From Setophaga petechia (Eukaryota; Chordata; Aves; Passeriformes; Parulidae): a stretch of 64,000 nucleotides of DNA. Below the pieces are notes generated by a model, which was not told where the DNA came from, did no database searches, and saw only the letters and a list, made by a program, of their open reading frames with translations. The DNA is taken from positions 36,207,291 through 36,271,290 of the forward strand of contig JANCRA010000003.1 of assembly GCA_024362935.1 (NCBI GenBank), written 5' to 3'. Position numbers and translations under genes: made by a program. Of the stretch, positions 1-14,144 are shown one piece after another. Position 1 is the first letter of the stretch. Each line of letters starts with the position of its first letter.

Positions 1-3000
1 TGGTAGGCAGCTGTTGGCTTCAAAAGTGAGAATGGTGTTTGATGGCAGCATTGTCTGAGAACTGGAGACCAAGACATTCAATAAAGGCAGTAATGAGAGG
101 CTGGACATCTTGCACAGAAGATCCCACACTCCATACCAAACCCCACAGTTAAAACTAATTGGTGAATATGAAGAGTGAGGAACTATTTTACAGATTAGAG
201 CAAACCTGAAGTTATGCATTGAATAATGGAACTATTTTATGAAAATATAATGAAATGATGTGTGAATAATCCTGCCTATAGCTACAATATGTCAGGTTGA
301 AATGCTTATTTACAAATATGTGTCTACTTTTCTAATCTGTTAAGAAATAAAATAAACATTATCCCCATGTAAGTCCTTCTAGAGAAGACTGGTTTTGAAA
401 AATGCTCCTGTTGAATCTTTTAGGCCACAATTAAAAAAAAAAATCCTTTTATTTATCTTACTACACCCAAGTCCAGGAAGACTGTCTATGAAAATACAAG
501 AGACGTTTTTTGTAACAATTTTAATTCAGTGGTGGACTCTCTGTCATGTTTAATTTAGTTCCTCTAGTTTCTTCCAAGCATAACATTTCTCTTTTTATTG
601 AACTGTAGCAAATAAACAGGTATAGGAAGACATGCTTATAATTCAGCCAAGGCATATTAATGTATTTAGACCTGGTGTAACAAAAGCTCAAGAGCAAAGT
701 GACAGGTAATATGGTATGGGAGTGGAGGGGACATAGTTACAATATCACATACCTTGTATATTTGCTTTTTATTTTCGTTTTAGAAAACATTCAAAAAAGC
801 CTTACTCTACATTCCCTAGATTTCAAATCATCTGAGGTCTTGGTTTGAGAAATGCAAATGCTCTCTGCAGAACCTGAAGACACCATTGGCAAGTGCTCCA
901 GGAAGGCAGGTCGTGTTTTTTGCCATGTCTATGGGTTGAAGCTGCTATATGGGGTGCATGTGAATCAAACTCAGACTATGCCTTTTCATCAGGTCCTCTG
1001 ACAGAAGAAAGTCAGCTGGGCAGGCTTTGGCTTTGAATGTACTTCATCTTTTCCACAGTAAAGGCTGTGTAGCTGCCTAGTACTTCTTTCAAAGCCAGCA
1101 GTGCTGGTTTGAAAGAAAATGTATTTCTCAGGATATTTGGCTGTCTGCTTACTCAGTCAATTTCTGTCTGCCCACCTGACTAACTGTGTGTAGCAGGGTT
1201 CTCACCATGATATCTTCAGTACCAGATCTAAATGTATTCCAAAGAAGAATCTAAAGAAGAAAGTTAAAACTTTTCTTTCTTCTGCTGCCTCTCACCACCT
1301 CCCAGAATACATATTGGCACTTGCTTGGAACAAGCACTAAAAAGGTATCAAATCCTCATCAAAAGAAGTTAAACAATAAGGGAATGGAAAAAGAAATAGA
1401 ACTAATTTTTTTAAAATTGTCTATTTATGAGCTCATGATAGTTCTCTGAAGAACAGAAAAGGAAAGGCAGGCCAAGGAAATACTTAAAGGATATCTCTTA
1501 AGTTTCTGAATGTTCCTCTCCTTAAGTGGAACAATCCAGGATTTTAATTGATAATACAGAAAACCCTGGAAGTAATAGATCTGAGTTCTATAATGTGAGT
1601 TAATTTCCTATTAATATAACAAGTAAAATGTTAGACATGCTTAATTCAAGAGCAAAGAAGCATTTAACATCAATATGTGTTTTTCATCTACTCTAAGTGA
1701 CAGCCAGCTATACCACCCAGGCACCTTAAATACCCTTGTCTTGTGAAGCATAACACTGACATCTTACTTAGATTAGAAAATAAATGATTTAACTTGTCTT
1801 TATAAAATTTTAAATCACCACCAGACAGTGGAGCTAAAGAGCCACAAGCAGCAGTTGGAGCACAAGCAGGACAATGAACTTAAGGTTTCTTTTCTACATG
1901 TTTGTGTGGAGTATGTGTATTTACAAAATAGTCAAGCAGGTATAATTCATTTCTACATGCAAGTGTTAAGTCATAATATATCTGATTGAATGCAAAGTAA
2001 GAAGAAAGTATGTTATAGGCTAAATTGAGTCCTGTCACAAGGGAAATAACTGGTGAATTCAGAAGTGAATTTTGTCCATTGAAAAAAACACAGTACCTAT
2101 TCTTTCTGGTTCCTTTGGAATAGAAACAGAAAATGCACCTATAAAGTCTTCCCCATTCAATTTATTTCATGTTGCATGCAAATGACTTAAGGCTTGTTCC
2201 AGTGAAATTGTGGGAGACTTGGTCCAGCAGTGCTTGTTGAGACGGGGAGAGGCAGAGCAGGGCAGGTTCACACAGGACAGAGGAGAAGCAGCTGTCTGTA
2301 CCATCACGTTTCTGAAAGGTTGAACAATCTCACAGAACAGCTCCAGGCTGTTATTTTAAAGGAAGTGACAGAGGGCTGCTGAGAAGAAATTGCACACAGA
2401 CATGCTGTGCTGAGATGCAGCAAAAAGCCTATAATTTAAGGTCTACTCTTACTGTTCTAAAAGCCTTTTCTGGCACAAGGAAGGCAAAGTTTTTTGCCTT
2501 ATTAATGGTAAAATGTAAGTTTGGAGGGTTTTTTCTGTAAAAAAAGATGTTTAGCTCCTTTAGGAAGACTTGAGGTTCTTCCTGCTCTGATCTGCAGCTT
2601 TAATACTATTGTGTTTTTCACACAGATCTCATCCAACAATTCATCAAAACAGACAACCTGTCCTTCTTCTATACTGCATTCTTTGTCCACCATGGGAATT
2701 CAGATATGATGATGGTGAGTTTGGGATGCACAGAGATATCTACACAAAACGTGGATCATCTGAGCATTATTAGAGCTGATAACCTCTTTGTAGGAATTCA
2801 GCCACTAGAGAGGCAGAGTCACAAGCATGTGAGTAGTTTTGATTCACTGCCCTGCAGCTATTGTTGAATTGTAGTACATTCATTTTAAAAATCAATTGGT
2901 ATCTAGTTAATGTTTGCAATAGTGAAATAGGATTGAGTCGGATGTTGAAACCTAGGGACATTGTACAGTTGGTGACTGAAAATGAAGAGATAATTGACTT

Positions 3001-6000
3001 CACTTTGACTGCCTTATGTTGATATTATTCATATAAGTACAGCAATAAAAATGGTTGCTTCAGCCCCTTATTTCATTCACTAGACAAAATAGAAGCTTAT
3101 TTCCTTTTCTCAATTGATAATAGTTAATTGGTAGGCACTGCAGTCTGGAACAATATCTTGAGGAATAGTTATTAACTTCACCTCTGAGCTAAATCCTTTG
3201 GCTCCTGAGCTTGTTTAAGCAGAGATCACTGAGAAGGATGCACCCTGAAATTATTTTCAAAATGACTGCTACATACAGAAATCCCTTCCATCATCTGGAA
3301 GGGAGGATCCTCTGCTCCATTATTTCTGTCTGCTACTGGAAAACATTCTTGGTATTGCTAGATAGTTTTTGGGACCATGCCTCCTTCTATTTATTCTGAA
3401 AGAAATTGACAATGTTTTTGTGAATGAGGGTTGTCTGGAAAGGACATGGTGTTGGGAAAATCTCAGTGGCATAAAGCTTTGCTTAATTATAGGTGGGCAG
3501 GGTACAGATAGCAGCATGCAGGCTGCTTCAGTAGGTTTCAAATCTGCTTGAGGAGGGATTAGGGGTGGTGTTCAAATATGAGCATCTCTGTTGTGCTTGG
3601 TCTCTCTGCTGTCACACCAAAATAGCAAGGGTGACTACAAGTCTCCCAGTGAGATCAGACTATGCATTCACAGCTCCCTCTGCCTAACTCAGTAAAAGCT
3701 ATCCACTTCTCCCATGGGCCCTCCACAGCTCAGAGATAAACTGATTTTCCTTATTGTCTTCTCAGTTAAGTTGCTTAGTGACAATTCTGAAATCCTTGGT
3801 GGACAATAATTTGTTTCAGAATTTATTTAATACTCAGAAAAGCTACATTAATTTCAATGAACATTGTGAAGATGAATATGCAGGACATTAAATTTAAAAT
3901 GGTACTGCTATGTCTAAAACCACTAAGAGTTTTACCTGTTATTTCTGGGTGAAGCACCTTGAAATTTTGTAGCATGACAAGAGCTCGAATCGTCAGTGCA
4001 CTCTGTCGCATTCCTTATGTCTAATCTAAGCCTGCTCTCTTTCAGTTTTCCACTCCTGTTTTTACAGCTTTCCTCTAGTTTGTCTCCAATAGTCTACACT
4101 CTGCTAGGAGTATCAAGAGCTTGGGATATCTTGATATTGTGACAGGACAGAAATGTAACTCCAACGCACAAAAGTATGAACTGAGTAACCAGGGACAGAG
4201 CAGGGATGCAAGGTTACAGCTTCATGATGAAGCACTTCAGCATTTCTGAGGGTGACTAAGGAAGACAATACATGTCCACTCCCTCAGAGTGTCCCTAACC
4301 AGGTCATCACTAAAGCTTTGCATTAATAAGCACTACATTTAGCACTAAAAATATAGTAGGAGAGAGATCATCTGGATAATAGACTGATTTTGAGCTCTTA
4401 CACTGTGGCTCCACAAACTTTTTGAAATTATCCCTCATGGACAGAAGAGTACATGAAAATGAGCTAAGACCAAAGCCCCAAGTATGATAAAAGAAAAGTT
4501 CATTTTCCTATTCCTAGGCCTTGTCTACAAAAGCGTGTTGCACAAGTTCAATTCAGGTTATTTTTTAAATTGATATAGTCAAAAGTAATACAAATTCTTT
4601 ATGGATCCAGTTAATTCAATAACTGAACAGAGACAAATCCATATAAATCAGTTATGAACCAAAACTATTCATATGGGATATGGAACAATTTAACTAAATC
4701 CACACCTATGCCTAGGTTGTAACCAAAGCAATGCAACTCTTCTGTGTCATCAAGGCTGCAATTACCCATTATCCTCTAAAATCTTTTCAATTAAGTTGGA
4801 TCATATTTTTGAAGCAAATCAGTATTACTGAAACAGTTTTTTAGATTTAGAACTTCTATTGCTTATGTTGTACTTATTGTATACATGGATAAAGTAAGTA
4901 TATAATTGAGATTGTTCACTAAGATATCTCTAAAAATGCAGTGGTTCATTTTCAAATACAAATCCTTTCAAGTTTAATGTTATGGACAATATTTTATCCA
5001 TGTTACCAAGAGGATATTGAGCTACAGAAAATTTCTTTCAAATATTTCCAAAAGTACTTTTTACTCAAGTCCTGAAACAGATGTGCCATAGCAGGAGGCA
5101 GACCAAGAGCACAGAGCCTTACATGCCCTGAAATCTTTAGGAGAAACATCAACAGACCTGCATGGCAGCAGCAGCAGGAGGCACTGCTACGACACAGAAA
5201 GAACTGTGCTGCCGAGTGAATTAAGAGGGATAAGAGCTTTCTTTTGACCCTGTTCCTCAAGTATGAATTTCTGAGCTATTGCCTGTAAATTACAAAGCTT
5301 TGATTTTCCAGTGCACAATTTAATACATGCTTTGACCTTTCAACATGCCATATAAACTTTGATCCTTACCAGCCAACTGTCAGGGTGAACTTTGCATAAG
5401 ATGAAAACAATACATTTCAAAATCATATTCTCCCTCCCTTTTTTAAAACCTATAAAATATTTCTGAGGTGGAGAAAACTTGTCTTTATACACTGACTAAG
5501 TGTAAATGCTACAGAACTGCTACATTTTAATGGCTATGGTCAGAAGCCTTGATTATCAAGACCTTTATGCAAGGTTGATACGAATCACAGATTGTCTAGG
5601 AAGAAGGTAAATGCCTAAGAAGAATATAAATCAAGAATACTCAAAAGAATATTCTTACTTCAGCCTTACCTTGGAAAGGATGGGGAAATCACTGACGGGG
5701 CAGTCCATTGCTCAAAATGACTTTTGGAACTTGGAGGTAGTTGTATCATTACATGCACAATTATAGGGTGAGTTCAAAAGATCTAGTTCAGTCCAAATTA
5801 AGAAGAGCTGAGAGATTTCTGAAGTGCTCACCTGAGAACAATGAAAATTTCATAAACACAAAATACTGTGATATTTCTAGTCTTGCTAATGCTAAGCAAG
5901 TAAGAAAAAAAAAACAAACCAAAAACACAGCAACCCCAGCAGCAGAATGTACTCTTTAACTTATTTTTGTTTGTATTGAGTTTTTTCTGTCTGGAAGCCC

Positions 6001-6187
6001 TATAAAATCAGATTGCAGTATTTTAAAGACTAGATGTCTTATGCTATTTCCCCCATGCATGGTAACGCTATATAATTTTATATCACACACTATAACCTAT
6101 TTTCATCAATTTTAAAGATAAAGAAATTTGCAAATTTGTCCTCAGTAAAAAAGCTCTTCACGTTTAGCATAGATGCATCCTACTTCC
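1..6187. other. Non-coding DNA, no gene seen
   Basis: Unique, AT-rich, CpG-poor sequence. Open frames are at most 85 codons and overlap on opposite strands, as expected by chance. The only structure that stands out is the palindrome at 1084-1117. A 12-base word, GGAACTATTTTA, occurs twice about 50 bases apart near 179 and 229, and small 8-base inverted repeats occur at 2481-2500 and 3282-3304; both kinds are expected by chance. No exon, promoter or mobile element is recognised. Confidence 0.7.
1084..1117. repeat. Near-perfect palindrome (hairpin, 3-base loop)
   Basis: The left arm TTCTTTCAAA-G-CCAGC (1084-1099) is complementary to the right arm GCTGG-TTTGAAAGAA (1103-1117), with one bulged G at 1094 and a 3-base loop. 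That gives 15 base pairs in 34 bases, more than chance predicts for a window this size. The complementarity stops abruptly on both sides. With so short a stem and loop it is more likely a DNA palindrome than a microRNA precursor. No function is known. Confidence 0.75.
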
Positions 6188-6206
6188 TTTTTTTTTTTTT
6201 TTTTTT
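6188..6206 (+). repeat. Poly-T run (19 bases)
   Basis: Uninterrupted run of T. Read on the minus strand it is a poly-A run, but no retrocopy is recognisable beside it. Best taken as a simple mononucleotide repeat. Confidence 0.9.
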
Positions 6207-9200
6207 AACTGAAGGATGTTATGAAACCTCCCTCTTCCAGAAAGACTAAAAAATCATAAATCCTCTTCTATGTGTGAGCTGCGACATTGCCCATGGAGTT
6301 GCTGTGCTGCTGGTATTTAGCTCTTTTCTTAGACTGCACAGTGAAAACCCTCAATATCAGTCCACAGTCTACTCTAAACAATTCTTCAGACCTACAAGCC
6401 TTGGATGTCAGTTTAAAGGCAGGCTTTGTCACTTTTAAATGTCAGTTTTTTTCTAATCTGGAAAGTGACTCTAGAGGCAGCATCCCTGGTATCACAATCT
6501 TCCTTCATCAGTACTTTCTGTCAGAATCATTCTGTTCCCAAGCCAAAAGATTTCCTGGCTTTCTTCTGACTGCCAGTAGGCATATACTCCCCACATTCAC
6601 AGAAAACTCACCAGCATAAATCTCTCTGACTTTCCTCCCTTGTCATCATGTGATCAATGGGACTGGAAAAATGTGCAGAGATGAGTGCAGTGCCAGGACT
6701 CCACAGCCCAGCGGGAGATCCCCACTGTGCTCAGCGCAGATCCTGGAGGAGGGAACACCACTCCTCTCTGACCCAAGCCAGCCTGGGGTGCACCTTCTGA
6801 TGCTTGTTTGGTATGTACTAACACCCAAGCCACGCTAATTCCTGACTGTCACACTGTACAAAGGACTCCCAGGGAGGGTGTTATAGCCTAAAAACTGGCT
6901 ATACAGATTCCACATCTGTCAGGACTGGCTTTTTGCCTCAGAGCAGTCAAGCCTATTTTGCTGCCAGTTTATGCCAGCAGTACTAGCTGACCTCCTCAGC
7001 TGCTGGCATAAATTGCTGCAACATACCCCTAAATTTCCTCCACAGGGAGCAGATTTGTTGAATTAGAAGGTGCAGTCTTTAGATAGATACTTTTCTGCAT
7101 AACACACGGAGGCCAGGAAACGCAAAGAGTGCATCAACTTGATGTGTGCTCAGTGAGGAACCAAAGTGTCACAGGAGCCAGCCCTGGCTGCTGCACTGTG
7201 GGGGCTGGGAGGACAGCAGGACCGGTCCATGATAAGGGGAGACAGACATGGAAAGTGAACAGAACCATGATTACAGAGGAGAAATGAAGAGTTGCCTGAC
7301 AGTGTCACACTGGGAAAGAAAAAGGCAGAGAGGATTAAGGATGGCATCAGAAGATATGTCTCACTGCTCTGTGTCTCCAGCATGGCCCTTCTGGCAAGCC
7401 AAGGGGGCGGAGATGTGGTGAAAAAGTCCTGTCTAGGAAAGTGATGAGGGCCTGTGAATCACTGGTGATGATTCCTGCTTTTATTTTGATTGCATTAGTG
7501 GTTGTGGTGTTTCAGGACCTATTTTCTGTAAGGCATTTCCTTGGTAACAGGAATATAGTTTCAAATCCTTTTCATGTAAGACTTGGAAGTGTTAGAAACA
7601 GAAGTCTGATAGGTAAGCCTAGAATGGGCCAGATTGAATAAAAGGTGAGGAAAATTTCTTTTAACTTCTCTGTGCTATTATTAAAAGACCACTAATTAGA
7701 GATAGAAGATAATGCTCGTAGACTTTAGCCAGCTTCACCACAGCTGCAGTGGTGTTATTTGGGAATGAGAGGGAGAAAGGATAAGATTATAAATGAGAGG
7801 GATTGTAACACAGGCTTTCAGCACCACCAATTAAACTGTGCCTCAAGGACTATCTTCACATTTTCAGTCATTTGGAGACCTCACAATAATTTATAGGAAT
7901 AAACCACATGGTAAATCATGTGATAGCTCCCTTGCAACCTCAAATAATTGAGACTCATTGGGGTCAGCTAAAGTCAGCTGAAGTAATTTTCACTTGGTTT
8001 CTAAACATGCATTAAAAATTAGCTTTGATTCAGCTGGAGAAGGCAAAGGAAAAAACACAAATCAAAACAAATCAACCCCAACATGTGTATGTTCTCTCTG
8101 AGGTCTGCATTTGCCTGATCTACTGTAGCCCTTCAGCACCTTCTCCAGGTCCTCTCTTAATGATATTTGATAATTTTCCCTACTTAATAATTAGAATCTG
8201 GTCTTAAAAGATGTAATTTTTTGGGGTAACAGAACTGGATATGATATATATACTTCCAATTCCAGCAAATCTGAAAACATGGTAAATGAGCACCTGGCAC
8301 ATTGGACAGGTGACATTTGAGACATCCATGTTCAAGAATTGGAAGAAATTGGAATATTTGATCCAGGACTTGTGATACTAGGTTTACAAGAGATGTAAGC
8401 TAGGTAAATTTTATGCAGACGTCCAGACTTTGAGACTAGTTTCCTATTAAACAACAGTTTGGAACAAATTTTGAAAATTTTATACATTACCTCATGTAGT
8501 TGTCTTTGCAGAGATTCTCCATTTTTTTAATTAGTACTATCCCCCTACAACATTAGTGCACTGAATCTATCTGTATTTAAACAGCTTCCTAGTGTGGATC
8601 ACTATAGGCTGCTCTCTTCTAATTGCTGAATCAAGTATGCATAAACAATTTACTAAAATTGCATTGTTGCACTTAGACAATTTTTGAAATTACCTCATGT
8701 AACTTCATTAAACTTCAAATCTGGAACATTAATTTGAGGGAAGAAAAATCACTATTTCTGTATTATTAGATCATTCAGCTGATGAGCACGTTCTCAAAAA
8801 AGTCACCTGATGAGTTTCAATCATCACATTCAAATTGTAAATGGAATCATTGTCTATGTATTAGAAAAGCACATGCCATGTTTTGTTAACATAATCAGAA
8901 AAATGGAGCTGCCACAAATCCTTTCCCCATCTGCCAGTCATTGCACTAAATGTTTCTGCAATTTTATTAGAATCCTGTCTCTGCAGATCCTGCTCAACTG
9001 TGAAATTGGAATTGCAAACAGAAATATTACATTTCTACATACAGTAGTGAATAAAAAGTCCAATTTTTACATGTAGAGAGACAGGGGAAGTGTTTTTTCA
9101 AGACAGAAAAACAGCAGAGGGAATATCCTCTCTTTCCCCAAGTATGAGGCAGAAGGCAAAAGCGTCTGTTTCCTTTATAACATTTTCTATGACAGCAGGT

Positions 9201-12200
9201 AGAAACTGAGAGGTGCAGGAGCAGCTTTCTGTCAGGAGCTTTAACACAGAAGGTACAGAAGACTGCTCATCCTTCTGGTCCTTGGAGAGGGACATCAGGT
9301 AAAGGTTAATAAACCTGAGTTGCTTTGGCTGCTGCAGGTCAGACTTCCAGAATGGATGAGTCAAGGTTGGAGAAGGAGTGGGCAAGCCCTGCTGCCTAAA
9401 TCCTCACTTGTAGCCCCATTCTTACTATACATTTGTTGCAATAATGCAAGAGATATTTATCTAGTTTTGATAACATCACCTGTATTGGATATTCCTGAAG
9501 CATTATTTCCAAAGCTGATAAAGCACAGCGGTTAAAAAGAATTTGGTGAGTCTGATGATTGAAGAATCTTGTCTACAGGGTGTTTTCACACGTCTCTTAA
9601 TAAAAAGTCTCAATGTAAGGTGTTTCTCCACTTCCCCACTCTCCCTCCTCCCATCTTCCTACTCTCTTGGTATTTGTTATCATTTCTTAAAGGGTATCTT
9701 CCAAGAGTCAGATGCAAACACTTTTGCAGGTTCAGTTTGCCTGCAAAGCACATTTACATACTTTCTGGAAAATGAGAAATTAAAGTGGAAAGAGGGACAT
9801 GAGAAGACTCTGCTTGTTCAGCTCCTTGTGCAAGCATCCTATCTTCACCATTCAAAACACAGGAGGTGTAGAAAGAATGACCTCTAGGATACCTGGAAAA
9901 AAAATAGCAATGCCTCTGTAGAGCTGCTTTTTTTCCACATTGACTGCAATGATCTCAGTCATGAAGTTTAATCAGTCCTGTATCAGCAATAATTAATTTT
10001 TCAGCTCTTTGCATTGATTGACACTTACCTGCAAACAAAAGGTAGAAGCTACATGCACTTAGTCCAGCATTCTTAAAGAACTTCTACTATCTCCTTTCAC
10101 AAGAATGAATATCCTTGTTTTTTTCTCTTAAGTTAATAGGATGTTCAAGAGCTGTTCAAAAATTTCTGTCTTTTTCCACAATTTTTTTCTTCAGCAGTCT
10201 CCACCTTGGATCAAAGTCTTGGTCTACTTTACTTTGTCATCATAACTGAACTCTGGTAGTAGCTATGGCTTCTTGTGATTTCTATCTAGTCTAGACTACT
10301 GTAATGATTCATGGAAAATGCCACTCAGAGGAGCAACTTTGTCACACTACCTGGCTGAGGACACAGAATCTGCAGCTGCCTTCACTCTCTGATGCCATTA
10401 TGAGTACTTCATAAATACTGCAAATCAGCCTGCTGCATTCATCTTTCTCTCTCTAATAACATTTAGCCTTAAATATTTTTAAAGAAATCCAGCTACAGCT
10501 GTGTCTCTGTGCTCCCTGGTGCCAGTATGCAAGGTTCTCACTCAGGACAGGAGCAAAAGGCAGACTCCTTCTCTCTCTGGCCTGTGGGCATCAGCACCTT
10601 TCCCTTTGCTGCAGCCTGGGCTGACCTGATATCTCAGAACAAACCCGTTACAGAACAGCGTCACAGCTGGTTACAGGACTCCCCTAGGAGTCCACCAGTC
10701 CCCACCCTAGGTACTTTTTCCTGAAGCTGCTTCTTTTTCTGTTTGCAGTTTGAAGTGTGTAGGCAGATGTTTGAGTGTCCACATATACAGAATTCCTCTC
10801 ACAGCTAAACCCTTAAAATTCACTCTCCCTCCTTCATCTTGTGGTAGATAACTATAGGTACATCCCTTTGGCACCTGTGATGTGCCTATCATCTGTTGCA
10901 TCTTGAAGCAATTTAAACTTGGTTCTTAATTATTTACATCAGGTTTAGTCCAGTGCTGGTAAGGTGAAATAACAATGATTCAAAACTTGTATAAGCAGAT
11001 AAGAAAAGGAGACCCCATAACTCTCTTTATAATCTGCCTTGAATCAGCCTTCTCACAGGCAGCTTAGAAGGATTTCTTCTTGCCCCCAGTTTGTAGGTTC
11101 TACAAGCTGTGCTTTTGTACAAACCTTCTTTAATTAGGATTTTATTTTAGAATAAAGACACGCTTCCTTGGAAGGTCAGGGATGGCTAGATTTTAGTCTC
11201 AGACAATTTCCTCAAATCAAATTCATCCAAGGATAAACAATGAATTCAGAAAAGCTGTATAATGTCCTTCTAAATGTCCCTGGATATAGGCAGGGGGCAA
11301 CATACGAAGAGCTTCAACATTTTGCAGTCACACTATAATACATAATCTAACAATTTTACAGAAGAGAGATTTTCATACCTCTGCAAACTTGTCCTTGTCT
11401 AGAATAATTTTAAAACCTGTACTTTCTTGACAGGACCTGCTCTACATTTCTGAGTTTCATATTCCATGTGAAAAAGAAACTGGCACTTTCAGCTTTACTT
11501 CAAAGAAAACCAGTGAAAAACAAAAAGCAAACACAAATTTGTTGTGATGGTGTATCGCAGGGATTTCTTTTTCAAGCTGCCATCTTGAATCTCTTCAATG
11601 TAGCCATCAAGCAAGACTGCTAGCATTTAAAAGTGTTGCACAGAGAAAGCAATAATGAAAATAACATCTTTGTAACACTGTAATGAAGAATGAGATTCTG
11701 CTTTCACCCACATTTCATTTTCTTTCGTGATGACCTTCTTGTAGTTGTGAACATGGAAGCAGGAAATGAAGCTTACCATGGCATAAATTTACAGTTATGA
11801 CCTTGATGCATAACTAAGTCATAAAAATGGACTAAGCTAGGGTTGTGTAACAACTACAACAAATGAGCAAAGTCCTGAAGAGAAATTGAACCGATTGTCT
11901 GCAAATGTAGCTTGTTCCATAGAATGTTGAACCGTATGCAACAAAGCCAAGTCAAAGGACCACAAGCCACAAGTTGGCAGATTTTTCTGGAATTGCTTTA
12001 CTGGCTTTAAGTGAGGATGAAGACATGGATGTATCTGAACACAAACTGAACAAGATATCCCAGTTCAGTTTATCCTAACTATATCCATCTAGGTCTAGAT
12101 CTAGATCTTCATCTTGCTCGTTATAGAAGACAGAAAATATTTTAGCTTGCAATCTCAATTCAGTATTCCCAAACTTTTTGTTTAAGCTCAAACACTTAAA

Positions 12201-12708
12201 GACTTTGCCTGTATTTGGAATAGTTACAACTATATAAAAGCCCTATCTTTCTTAAGAGATATTATGAATTAATTTTCACACCTACAAACTGTAGGGTTTT
12301 TAGCAGTAGATGTCATTGTCATCTGGCTTGTCTTAAGCTTGTTTCCCAGCGGAGCACAAATACATATGACACTGCAGACTTACTCAAAATCAGGCCATGG
12401 CCAATTTACTCCAAGACCTCAAGGTGACATAAGAGTTTAACTTTGCATCTGATCTCATTCCTTGTGAGGCTTCCTCTTGGAGACTTACTTAATATGGATT
12501 TTTCTGATATGATCTATAGATTTGAAGAAATGCAATGAGATCTATGGGAAGATGATTGGGGTAAAGTTAGAGAAAACTGGGAAGTTAAAGTCACATTCTA
12601 ACAAATGTTATAAGAGCACAGAAATTATAGTAAAATGCAGCTGCTACTTCCCGGATGGAATGTGGTTGGCATGCAGAAAATCTCTTCAACAATGATTTCC
12701 CCCTGCCC
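6207..12708. other. Non-coding DNA, no gene seen
   Basis: Apart from the inverted repeat at 6965-7015, this is unique sequence. Slightly GC-richer patches at about 6640-6840, 7150-7390 and 10500-10720 carry chance ORFs of 60-77 codons, some on both strands. ORFs of 110 codons (6287-6619) and 114 codons (9543-9887) show no recognisable domain. A strong acceptor-like pyrimidine tract ends in CAG near 10748, but no exon can be paired with it. A GTCAGCT word is repeated directly near 7963-7982. Confidence 0.65.
6965..7015. repeat. Inverted repeat with 16-pair stem (hairpin)
   Basis: TTTATGCCAGCAG (6968-6980) and its exact reverse complement (7000-7012) form 13 perfect base pairs. Three more pairs outward, one of them G-T, make 16 consecutive pairs at 6965-6980 and 7000-7015. 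The 19-base loop contains AGCTGA and TCAGC, so an alternative inner stem is possible. As RNA this would be a 51-base stem-loop, near the lower size limit of microRNA precursors. It could also be the remnant of a small palindromic element. No flanking target-site duplication was seen. Confidence 0.8.
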
Positions 12709-12742
12709 CCTTAAACAAGTGCCCGCAACCTTAAGCAAGTGC
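12709..12742 (+). repeat. Short tandem duplication, 20-base period
   Basis: CCTTAAACAAGTGC (12709-12722) recurs as CCTTAAGCAAGTGC (12729-12742), one mismatch in 14, offset by 20 bases. It looks like a small local duplication with no evident function. Confidence 0.7.
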
Positions 12743-14144
12743 TAAGAGAAGTGAAATGGAGGGTGGAGTGGAATGGAAACACCAAGGCCAGGCTCTGCAG
12801 GGAAGGGAACCTGATGGTACCATGTAGCCGATAAATCGCATAGCAACTGTCAGCCAAGGTTTATGGGACATGTCTTGCTGTTGAAGCAGCAACCGTGGCA
12901 AAATTACTGTCCTTGGATTAATTTGCTTCACTGTAATCTCATTGCAACATCAACGCACACCTGAATCCCTGGAGTTAAAGCCAAAGTTACCTGCCTCCAA
13001 GGAACGGCTGTCCCTCATTGAAATTGCTCTCTGTATTTCATTGGTTACATTTTAAGAGTAAAACCAGAGAATTTTACATCAGTCAGTAATAAGGGTATGT
13101 ATGATTAGAGTCACTCAAGCCTCACGCAAATGTAAATAAATAGTATAAAAATGAGGTAAGGGTGGGGAGAAATTAGGGAAGACTCCATGATAACTTCAGG
13201 AATCAGTCAACAGGCTGAATCTATATTCTCCTCCATAGAGATGCCTATTGGTTAACAACCTTACTCTATGTACACTAAATGATTATTTCAAGGTAGCACA
13301 ATTTTGTATTGTCAGTGTATTTTTTATTAAAGTTTGTTATTCCATCCTTTAAGGATGCTAGCAGTTCCTGGCAGTGGACAACATATTTAACTAGGAGTGG
13401 GGAGATCCAGGAAGGGGATTTCTCTCCCTAAATTGCAGTAAAGGATTTGCCTCTGATGCGCTGTTGGCATGTGTCTCTAAACAAGTCAGTTGAACTGGCC
13501 TCCAATATAGCAAGCTGTTCAGTGGAGTCCCCATAATGGGACACTGACAGACTGAGCAGCCACGAGGGTCTCATCATCTCTGGGGCACTGGCACACTGAT
13601 CAAACATAAGAAGGTTCAAGAAAACTAGTTTTTCACTTGACAGGATTACTAGCTGATCACTGATTTTCTGCAGTCTCTAAATCATTTATCAAATAGCAAG
13701 AACTGACATACCTCAGTGCTTCTCCTGGAATGAAGCTATGAGATGAAAGTCTTGCAGTATTTTCCCCATGGCCTGAGCTACCTTCTCTTCAAGCACAAAA
13801 AAAACTTCACTGTTTACGTACTGGAATTATTACCTATAGTGTTAACACAGTTATAATACAACATTTATTTGGATATATTTGTTTCCATCAAATCTAGCTA
13901 TTGAAAAAATAGGAATATCAACTGGGTAGCAAATATGATTTTCTTAGCTGATGGCAGGATCATATGCTGCCTAGCTGAGCATATAACACCATCCAGGGAT
14001 GTCATACATTTGTGCTCTCAGGGTTTTATTACTATTTTACAGGTGGCTTCTGGATTGAGATGCAGTAGTCTGACACAACCTATTCTGGCTTTTTCCTCCA
14101 ATCCCACTGTGAGATTGAATGCTGCTCTGGTATGAATAGGGGAT
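12743..14144. other. Non-coding DNA, no gene seen
   Basis: Unique AT-rich sequence. The open frames (at most 66 codons) are not supported by any domain or splice pattern. A 10-base palindrome, GTGTTAACAC, at about 13839-13848 is a chance-level site of homeodomain/HNF1 type. Confidence 0.65.
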
